DNA of 11,573 bases, taken from positions 1 through 11,573 of the forward strand of contig JAAZGN010000159.1 of assembly GCA_012511185.1 (NCBI GenBank). Reading direction: 5' to 3'. Positions 6,208 through 11,573 of this stretch are shown piece after piece. A program made the position numbers and the translations under genes. The notes below the pieces were generated by a model, which worked only from the letters and a program-made list of their open reading frames with translations, was not told the DNA's origin and made no database searches. Source of the stretch: Clostridiaceae bacterium. GTDB taxonomy: Bacteria; Bacillota; Clostridia; Saccharofermentanales; DTU023. Every line of letters begins with the position of its first letter. Position 1 is the stretch's first letter.

Positions 6208-7578
6208 ATGGAAAAATTGTTTGGAACGGACGGTGTCCGCGGCGTGGCAAACTGGGAGCTGACGCCTGACCTGGCCTTTTCGCTGGGCTTCGCGGGCGCC
6301 CTGGTTCTGACTGAGGAGACACACCATAAACCGACCTTTATCGTCGGTGCTGATACGCGTATTTCTTGTGGGATGCTGGGTTCGGCCCTGATCGCGGGAA
6401 TCACCTCCGCCGGCGCCGATGTCATTGATGCAGGCGTGATCGCAACGCCCGGCGTCGCCTGGCTGACGCACAAGCTCGGCGCTGACGCGGGTGCCATGAT
6501 ATCTGCTTCACACAACTCCTACGAATTCAATGGGATCAAGTTGTTTTCAGCCGGGGGCTTCAAGCTGCCCGATGAGACCGAAGAAGCCATCGAGGCCATG
6601 ATTATTGCCGGATTCGATGACATGGACAGGCCTGTCGGTGATCGCGTAGGACGTCTGACGGATTATGACAAGGGAGCGGAGGACTATAAGAACCATTTAC
6701 TTTCAATCGCCGGTCTTGATCTTACAGGAATGCGGCTTGTCATCGATTGTGCCAACGGCGCCAGCTTCCAAACGGCACCGGAATTGTTCAGGGCCCTGGG
6801 CGCTGAAGTCACAGCTCTGGGTGTCGAGCCGGATGGTTTCAACATCAACCGGAACTGCGGATCGACCAATACGAAAAATCTTGTGGCTCATGTCCTCGGG
6901 TCGGGCGCTCATCTTGGACTTGCCTTTGACGGTGACGCGGACCGCCTGATTGCCGTCGACGACCAGGGCGGACTGTGTGATGGCGATGTCATGATGGCCT
7001 TGCTGGCGCGCGATCTGGATCAGCGGGGCATGCTGGCACAAAAAACCATTGTTGCGACCGTCATGAGCAACCTGGGACTTGAAAAGATGGCGGAGCGCGC
7101 AGGCTACCAGCTTGTCCGTACGGCAGTTGGCGATCGCTATGTCCTGGAGCATATGCTGAGGGAGAGGCTGTCCCTGGGCGGAGAGCAAAGCGGCCATGTC
7201 ATCCTGCTTGACGACGCGACGACGGGGGATGGCCAGCTGACGGCCCTGCGGTTTTTGCGGGCGGTCGCCAGCCAGGGCCGGGACGTCCGCCTGAGTGAAA
7301 TGAGAAAATTGATTGAACTTTTCCCTCAGGTTCTGGTCAATGTCCGGGTGGATCAGGGCCGGGCGGACACCATTATTGACCATCCACAGTTTGCGGAAGC
7401 GGTCCGCTTGACCGGTGAGAAACTGGGTGAGGCTGGCAGACTGCTTATCCGCAAGTCGGGGACCGAGCCGCTGATCCGCATCATGATCGAAGGCCAGGAC
7501 CAGGAAGAGATCAGCGGCTACGCTGCCCGCCTGCAAGAGATCATCGAGCAACTCGGCACAAAAAACCAAAGAGGCTAA
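6208..7578 (+). CDS. glmM: phosphoglucosamine mutase GlmM
   Basis: GlmM converts glucosamine-6-phosphate to glucosamine-1-phosphate, on the way to UDP-GlcNAc for peptidoglycan. The 456-residue chain opens with LFGTDGVRG and has all four sites of the family: the phosphoserine loop ISASHNSYEFNGIKLF (Ser101; Ser replaces the usual Pro after HN), the metal loop AFDGDADR (about 239-246), the sugar-binding GGEQSGH, and the phosphate-binding RKSGTEPLIRIM near the end. A TTG at 6196 would add four residues. ATG 6208 is preferred because GAGG at 6198-6201 lies six bases upstream and the family start is closely matched. In other Bacillota GlmM binds CdaA and lowers its activity, so its place directly after the cyclase fusion is functionally meaningful. 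Three bases separate it from the amidase-like gene. Confidence 0.97.
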   Translation: MEKLFGTDGVRGVANWELTPDLAFSLGFAGALVLTEETHHKPTFIVGADTRISCGMLGSALIAGITSAGADVIDAGVIATPGVAWLTHKLGADAGAMISASHNSYEFNGIKLFSAGGFKLPDETEEAIEAMIIAGFDDMDRPVGDRVGRLTDYDKGAEDYKNHLLSIAGLDLTGMRLVIDCANGASFQTAPELFRALGAEVTALGVEPDGFNINRNCGSTNTKNLVAHVLGSGAHLGLAFDGDADRLIAVDDQGGLCDGDVMMALLARDLDQRGMLAQKTIVATVMSNLGLEKMAERAGYQLVRTAVGDRYVLEHMLRERLSLGGEQSGHVILLDDATTGDGQLTALRFLRAVASQGRDVRLSEMRKLIELFPQVLVNVRVDQGRADTIIDHPQFAEAVRLTGEKLGEAGRLLIRKSGTEPLIRIMIEGQDQEEISGYAARLQEIIEQLGTKNQRG

Positions 7579-7581
7579 GCC

Positions 7582-8826
7582 ATGCCAAGGAGGAAAGGCA
7601 GCCGCTTTGTCTTCGTTATGGTGCTGATCAGCAGCCTTCTTTTACTTCTATCCGCTTTCGGTGTTCTGCCCCGGCCGGTTCGCGGGGCCAAACGGTTTCA
7701 AATCGATCCGGGCCAGGAAACCGACCCTGTCGTTACCAAACCTGACGAAAATGGTAACGGTCAAGTTCCGGGTGACAGCCAGGCAAGCGAAGATCCGGAT
7801 AAAACGGAAGCTTCCGGGGCCCCTCTCAAGGAACTTCCCGTTGCGGGCAACGAAGCCGATTCGCTGCCGGCAGGGGGAACGTCACTGCGGGTGTGGCCAG
7901 AGGCCTTGTCCGTTCCCGTCCTGCACGCTCCCGATCTGTTGTCCTACATCGGTCAGGCGACCTCACCTGAACCGCTCCAAGGCATTACTGTTATCCTGGA
8001 CGCCTCACACGGAGGTGCTGATACGGGTGCTGTGTGGGGTTCCGGTACCAGTGCCGTCATGGAAAAAACCCTTGTCCTTGACATGGCCATGGAAGCTGAA
8101 AAGGCGCTGGCAGGCTATGGGGCGACCGTAGTAATGACACGGACCACAGATGAGGAGTTCTCTTTATTCCGGACTGTGGCCATGGCAGCTGATATTGCCT
8201 TGCTCCGCTACGGGGATGCAGCCGTGGCAAACGGTTATGAGCGCGAAATTCCCGACAACCTGCGACTGCTTATGGGTGATATCATCCGGATCAACCAGAA
8301 CAGCGCTTCGTCAGGCGGTCGCGGCCTTTTTGGTTCAATCGGGACACCACCGCAGCTCCGTATCCTCTACGACATCGAGTCGCAGTTCGCGGACATCATC
8401 TTCATCAACCTGTCCCTGGCCTTTGATATCAATGACCCGCAGAAGCAGGGAACGCAGGCTTATTTCATGTCATCCTCCTTTGTCAGCGAGGTCAACAATG
8501 GCTATGCCGAAGGCCAGGACGCCCAGGAACTGGCTCCCAATTATTCCAATATTGACAGCGAGGGGCGGGCCCGGCTGGCTTCGCTTCTCAAAGCATCCCT
8601 GGCCCAGATGGAACCTCTGCTCCAACCCGGGGATCAGGTGAGTGCCGGCGCGGAAAAAGACATGGCGGTCCTGCGCCTGACCAATTATGTCTCGGTTTCA
8701 TTGGTTCCGGGTTACCTGTCCAATGACAGCGACCGCAAGATCATGACTTCCCGGGAAGGGCGGCAGGCCATCGGCCAGGCCGTGGCAAACGCCATTCTGC
8801 AGTATTACGTCACGGAGCGTCCCTGA
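7582..8826 (+). CDS. exported Amidase_3-fold protein, probably catalytically degenerate
   Basis: A 414-residue protein with an N-terminal signal or anchor helix (about 8-28), a Pro/Glu/Asp-rich linker (about 40-100) and a domain of the N-acetylmuramoyl-L-alanine amidase 3 family (about 134-411). Active members cut the amide between MurNAc and L-Ala in peptidoglycan using zinc held by His, Glu and His, plus a catalytic Glu. Here VILDASHGG keeps the first His (143) and MEKTLVLD keeps the Glu (161). The FISIHAN-like segment reads FINLSLAF, with Ser278 in place of the second His. The LVETGFLSN-like segment reads LVPGYLSN, with Pro376 in place of the catalytic Glu. An insertion of some 60-70 residues precedes the altered His site. 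It may therefore bind wall or regulate rather than cut. It has GAGG at 7571-7574 and probably shares glmM's transcript. The fold call is firm, the inactivity an inference. Confidence 0.85.
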   Translation: MPRRKGSRFVFVMVLISSLLLLLSAFGVLPRPVRGAKRFQIDPGQETDPVVTKPDENGNGQVPGDSQASEDPDKTEASGAPLKELPVAGNEADSLPAGGTSLRVWPEALSVPVLHAPDLLSYIGQATSPEPLQGITVILDASHGGADTGAVWGSGTSAVMEKTLVLDMAMEAEKALAGYGATVVMTRTTDEEFSLFRTVAMAADIALLRYGDAAVANGYEREIPDNLRLLMGDIIRINQNSASSGGRGLFGSIGTPPQLRILYDIESQFADIIFINLSLAFDINDPQKQGTQAYFMSSSFVSEVNNGYAEGQDAQELAPNYSNIDSEGRARLASLLKASLAQMEPLLQPGDQVSAGAEKDMAVLRLTNYVSVSLVPGYLSNDSDRKIMTSREGRQAIGQAVANAILQYYVTERP

Positions 8827-9823
8827 TCTCTGACAGTTGGTTGAAGCGGACAACTTGCAGCTGACCGACCGGGTAGGGCTGTGTCTCCGGATCATCTGAG
8901 GGCTTCTCCAGTTTTTCACGGATTCTGCGCGTTTTTTCCGATTCTTCGATGACCAGGACAATCTCTTTTTCAGGATCACCGAGCCTGCCGTACCAGCCCC
9001 CTGATTCCGGCGTTGCCAGGCGGCAGTGCAGGATGGTTGCTCCCGTGCCTCCAGCACCTTCAACGCATTCCATGACCTGGGAGGTATGGCCGCGGCCGGC
9101 GACCACAAAGAGGGCAAAACGGTCATCTTCCCACACCGTTTCGGGGTGATCCTGTGCTGTCTCCTCTGATTCGGCACAGTCGGGGACCCTATCGAGGAGG
9201 CCGGCCACCCGGTCGAGTGCCAGGGAGAAAAGGATGCCGCGGCCCGGTTGATCCGAGCACAGATCCTGATAGATTGCCTGGTGAAGGGCGTCAATATGAC
9301 AGATCCTTGCGATGATTAAGACCACTTCCTTTTGCGGAACGATCTCAAAATCAAAGGTTTTCTTACTGTGGTCGGCAGTCCCGAGTGCCCGCAGGATGGT
9401 GGCACCCACCGGGTGGCAGCGCCGGGCGCTCTCGATCACGTATTCACCATCTCCTTCATTGACGACAGCGACGATCATGACATAGGCGTACTCGGCCACG
9501 GATTTTTGACCATCGGAATCCATCTTCTGGAGAAAGGCGATCCCACTCATGTCCCTGTCGAAATGAAACTGATGACAGAGCTTTTCCAGCAAGGCGTTCC
9601 CCTGATCTTCCGGGACCGTGAGCGTGATCATTTCACGACGGACGCCTGACAAGCCCAGCAAGGCCAGAAGATGACCGGGCGCTGTGCCGTGCGCGTAAAA
9701 ATGGTAGGCCATCTGTGCGCCATTCTGGAGCGCAAACCGCGCCATGGCATTCGCCTTGCCCGGATCCGAGATGACAGTCAGCAGGCAGAGCGGACCGTCT
9801 GTCTTTGTCTCACTGTTCAGCAT
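8810..9823 (-). CDS. triple-domain PII-like regulatory protein
   Basis: A 337-residue soluble protein with three PII-like repeats. Each has a beta-strand start, a G-A/T-x-I-type strand and a P-x-K-E-(I/V)-V-L-type strand: domain 1 about 11-101 (weakest; GAQMAYHFYAHGTAPG at 35, then RREMITLTV), domain 2 about 112-212 (GATILRALGTADHS at 140, then PQKEVVLIIA), and domain 3 about 235-327 (GATILHCRLATPES at 261, then PEKEIVLVIE). PII proteins are normally homotrimers of about 110 residues that sense nucleotides and 2-oxoglutarate and control transporters; this one could fold as a single-chain trimer. The frame is open back to 9922, but ATG 9823 is chosen because GGAGG at 9833-9837 lies nine bases upstream. 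It overlaps the upstream DUF1538 gene by 14 bases, so the two are coupled. Its 3' end overlaps the convergent amidase gene by 17 bases. The ligand cannot be inferred. Confidence 0.85.
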   Translation of the reverse strand: MLNSETKTDGPLCLLTVISDPGKANAMARFALQNGAQMAYHFYAHGTAPGHLLALLGLSGVRREMITLTVPEDQGNALLEKLCHQFHFDRDMSGIAFLQKMDSDGQKSVAEYAYVMIVAVVNEGDGEYVIESARRCHPVGATILRALGTADHSKKTFDFEIVPQKEVVLIIARICHIDALHQAIYQDLCSDQPGRGILFSLALDRVAGLLDRVPDCAESEETAQDHPETVWEDDRFALFVVAGRGHTSQVMECVEGAGGTGATILHCRLATPESGGWYGRLGDPEKEIVLVIEESEKTRRIREKLEKPSDDPETQPYPVGQLQVVRFNQLSEIRDAP

Positions 9824-11357
9824 GGTGGTCTTCCTCCTTTTCAGTGGCGGCATCCGCCACCTCCTTCGCCGTGATGTCGCGGCGTCTTTGTTTTTTGCCG
9901 CGCCAGACCGAGATAAGTCCAAGAATTTGCAAGGTGATCAGAGGCGCCATGGCAACCAGGGCGACGACTCCGAACCCGTCCAGCAACAAATCCGCCTGGG
10001 GGACCCCCGCGGCGATTCCCTGGGTAAAGGCAAGGATAAAGGTTGCTGTCATGGGACCCGAGGCGACGCCTCCGGCGTCAAAAGCAATACCCAGAAAAAG
10101 GTCAGGAGTGAAATAGCTCATGATCATAATCAAGGTGTAACCGGGCAGCAGGATGTGCCAGAGTTCGAGCCCCTCGATATAGATGCGGATGACAGCCAGG
10201 GCGACGGAAAAAGCGACGCCGGCAGCAAGGAAGGCCAGGACAACTTTGCGGGGGATGACGCCATCCGTTTCTTCTTCGACCGACAAGGTCAGGACATGGA
10301 CAGCGGGCTCGGCGATGACGGTCGCCATGCCCAGGAAGAAGCCCGCGATGACCGTGAGAAAGGGTTTGTTTTTCATCACCAACTCTGTCCCGATCAGGTG
10401 CCCTGCCGGCATGAAACCGCCCATGACCCCGACCATGAAGATAACCACGCCTAAATAGCAGAAGAACATGCCGATGTAGATGCGCGTTATTTCACGCCTT
10501 CGCAGGGTCAGAAGTGTGATGTGGAGGAGGAAGAAAATAAGCACTAGTGGTGCGATACTGAGCAGTGAATCCAAAAAGGCAGTTCCGGTAGCCTGTTTGA
10601 AGGGTTCGAAAAAGAACGCGGGCGCCTGCCATCCTGAACCGGATGGCGGGGAGGGATTGAAAGATTTTTGCAGGGCTCCCTGGGCCAGTACGGCCAGGAT
10701 GGCGCCGGCAGAAGCCAGACCGACGATGCCGAACTGATCTCTGGCGTCTTCACGCCTGGAGGCCGTGATCTGGGCGACGCCGGCGGCAAGGGCCAGAATG
10801 AAGGGTGTGGTGATGGCGCCCGTTGTAGCGCCGGACGCGTCGAAGGCGAAATCATGGAAGATGGGTTTGTTCAGTATGGCTAAAACGAGGATCAAGGCAT
10901 AGGTGACCCAAATGACGTAACGCAACCGTACCTGCCTGATAATCCGCCAAAAACCGACCATGACCAGCAGGCCGACACCGATCGATACGACGATCACCAT
11001 CTGCCATTTGGTGATGGAAGCGCCTGTCAACTGCTGGACCTGGGTTGCCAGGATTTGCAGGTCGGGTTCAGCAACGGAGATCAAAAAGCCAAGAAGGAGG
11101 CCGCCCGCCAGTAAAAGGGGGAGTTTCCCCGTGTTGACCAGGACGCGTCCGCTGTGCCGGCCGATGGGAGTGGCGCCCAGATCGACCCCGACCAGGAAAA
11201 TCGACAGGCCTGCCAGAACGAGGAAGGCGCCGAGAAGGAACTGGCCAATCTGCATGCCGGTCAGGGGGGTGACTGACAAATGCAGAACGACAACAAATAA
11301 GGTGACCGGTAGAACGGACGCCAGCACTTCTTTCATTTTTTCCGTAAAGATCCTCAT
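9810..11357 (-). CDS. DUF1538 family membrane protein, internally duplicated, transporter-like
   Basis: A 515-residue, very hydrophobic protein with about a dozen membrane segments, matching the DUF1538 family, whose function is unknown. Two halves repeat with an offset near 254 residues: ISVAEPDLQILA (AEP 96-98) against TVIAEPAVHVLT (AEP 349-351), and FDASGATTGAITTPFILAL (from 172) against FDAGGVASGPMTATFILAF (from 426). Such an inverted or tandem duplication is typical of channels and secondary carriers. A charged cytoplasmic-type tail ends the chain (KKQRRRDITAKEVADAA, then acidic residues). DUF1538 genes are often next to PII-like genes, as here. The frame is open from ATG 11387, but that codon overlaps a likely -10 box and has no ribosome binding site. 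ATG 11357 gives the family-like start MRIFTEKMKEVL and has GGGGGG five bases upstream. Confidence 0.9.
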   Translation of the reverse strand: MRIFTEKMKEVLASVLPVTLFVVVLHLSVTPLTGMQIGQFLLGAFLVLAGLSIFLVGVDLGATPIGRHSGRVLVNTGKLPLLLAGGLLLGFLISVAEPDLQILATQVQQLTGASITKWQMVIVVSIGVGLLVMVGFWRIIRQVRLRYVIWVTYALILVLAILNKPIFHDFAFDASGATTGAITTPFILALAAGVAQITASRREDARDQFGIVGLASAGAILAVLAQGALQKSFNPSPPSGSGWQAPAFFFEPFKQATGTAFLDSLLSIAPLVLIFFLLHITLLTLRRREITRIYIGMFFCYLGVVIFMVGVMGGFMPAGHLIGTELVMKNKPFLTVIAGFFLGMATVIAEPAVHVLTLSVEEETDGVIPRKVVLAFLAAGVAFSVALAVIRIYIEGLELWHILLPGYTLIMIMSYFTPDLFLGIAFDAGGVASGPMTATFILAFTQGIAAGVPQADLLLDGFGVVALVAMAPLITLQILGLISVWRGKKQRRRDITAKEVADAATEKEEDHHAEQ

Positions 11358-11385
11358 GTTTGCCCCCCAAAGTAAAGTCTTCCTC

Positions 11386-11415
11386 ATTCTAACGGAAAGG
11401 GGAGCAAATTGTCGC
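11386..11415 (-). promoter_or_regulatory. candidate promoter of the DUF1538-PII operon
   Basis: On the minus strand TAGAAT (11386-11391) matches the -10 consensus in five of six bases. It has GCGACA (11410-11415, four of six) 18 bases upstream. The predicted start is near 11379, giving a leader of about 20 bases to ATG 11357. The -10 overlaps the alternative ATG at 11387, which argues against that start. Confidence 0.5.
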
Positions 11416-11427
11416 GCAGGGGAGAAA

Positions 11428-11444
11428 GCGGTTGATCAGACCGC
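11428..11444. repeat. short inverted repeat between divergent promoters
   Basis: GCGGT (11428-11432) and ACCGC (11440-11444) flank a TGATCAG core that itself contains the palindrome TGATCA. It lies just upstream of the minus-strand -35 and before the tRNA-Thr promoter, so it could be a regulator site, but five-base arms are weak evidence. Confidence 0.3.
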
Positions 11445-11457
11445 GAGGGGCTTCATA

Positions 11458-11486
11458 TTGACAGAAAAAGCGGCATCGGGTACCAT
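11458..11486 (+). promoter_or_regulatory. promoter of tRNA-Thr
   Basis: A perfect TTGACA (11458-11463) is followed after exactly 17 bases by TACCAT (11481-11486). The predicted start is near 11493, about five bases before the tRNA. Confidence 0.8.
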
Positions 11487-11497
11487 ACAGGCTGCGC

Positions 11498-11573
11498 GCC
11501 TGCGTAGCTCAGCTGGTAGAGCAGCCGCCTTGTAAGCGGCAGGTCGGGAGTTCGAATCTGTCCGCAGGCTCCA
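11498..11573 (+). tRNA. tRNA-Thr (anticodon TGT)
   Basis: A complete 76-base cloverleaf ends with encoded CCA on the last base of the window. The acceptor stem is GCCTGCG/CGCAGGC, the D arm GCTC...GAGC and the anticodon stem GCCGC/GCGGC. Its loop is CTTGTAA, so the anticodon is TGT (Thr, ACA). The T loop is TTCGAAT. The T stem GGGAG/CTGTC has a G·G mismatch at 51-63 and a G·U pair at 50-64, which is unusual. More tRNA genes may follow outside the window. Confidence 0.95.

Noticed and set aside
6703..7569. 288-codon open frame on the minus strand
   Set aside because: It lies wholly antisense to glmM, whose motifs are unambiguous. The translation shows no family features, and long antisense frames are common in GC-rich genes.
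9824..9922. 33-residue N-terminal extension of the PII-like protein
   Set aside because: The extension is a basic stretch encoded opposite the DUF1538 tail in another frame, while GGAGG at 9833-9837 points to ATG 9823.
9744..10454. 236-codon open frame on the plus strand
   Set aside because: It is antisense to the PII-like and DUF1538 genes, with low-complexity Asp/Gly/Gln-rich translation, as expected opposite a membrane protein gene.
1..11573. CRISPR array, phage genes or a defence island
   Set aside because: No regularly spaced repeats, no phage structural or integrase genes, and no defence families are visible. Apart from the intron the content is housekeeping and signalling genes.

Overview
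The window looks like chromosomal DNA of a GC-rich member of the Bacillota, most likely class Clostridia. The pointers are the cdaA-cdaR-glmM gene order, a DUF5711-like membrane protein, strong GGAGG-type ribosome binding sites, several TTG starts, and a DUF1538/PII-like pair. The exact lineage cannot be read from the sequence.

Layout. Positions 1-861 are the 3' part of a group II intron: the C-terminal part of its reverse transcriptase/maturase, then ribozyme domains V and VI, with a CGC triad and a textbook bulged branch-point A. The intron ends directly against the promoter region of a three-gene plus-strand operon (935-4445): a DUF5711-like membrane-anchored protein, a BaiN/HI0933-type flavoprotein and the adenine glycosylase MutY. 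These genes are tightly coupled (TAGGAGG and TTGA junctions). The operon ends at a bidirectional terminator shared with a minus-strand tRNA-Gln(CTG).

A second plus-strand operon (about 4620-8826) follows. It encodes a c-di-AMP cyclase (CdaA) fused in one chain to its usual separate partner CdaR (YbbR domain), then phosphoglucosamine mutase GlmM, then an exported Amidase_3-fold protein whose active site looks degraded. The expected start of the cdaA-cdaR gene, with a strong ribosome binding site, is followed after 10 codons by an in-frame TAG. The operon joins c-di-AMP signalling with cell-wall precursor supply and wall remodelling.

On the minus strand (11357 down to 8810) lies a two-gene unit: an internally duplicated DUF1538 membrane protein and a protein of three tandem PII-like domains, overlapping by 14 bases. 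It meets the amidase gene tail to tail with a 17-base overlap. Its upstream region is shared with a divergent promoter driving a tRNA-Thr(TGT) that ends on the last base of the window.

The observations most worth following are the CdaA-CdaR fusion and its interrupted start, the probable pseudo-amidase beside glmM, and the DUF1538 plus single-chain triple-PII module, which resembles a membrane transporter with a dedicated sensor. Positions and motifs were read by hand; no alignment, folding or database search was run.
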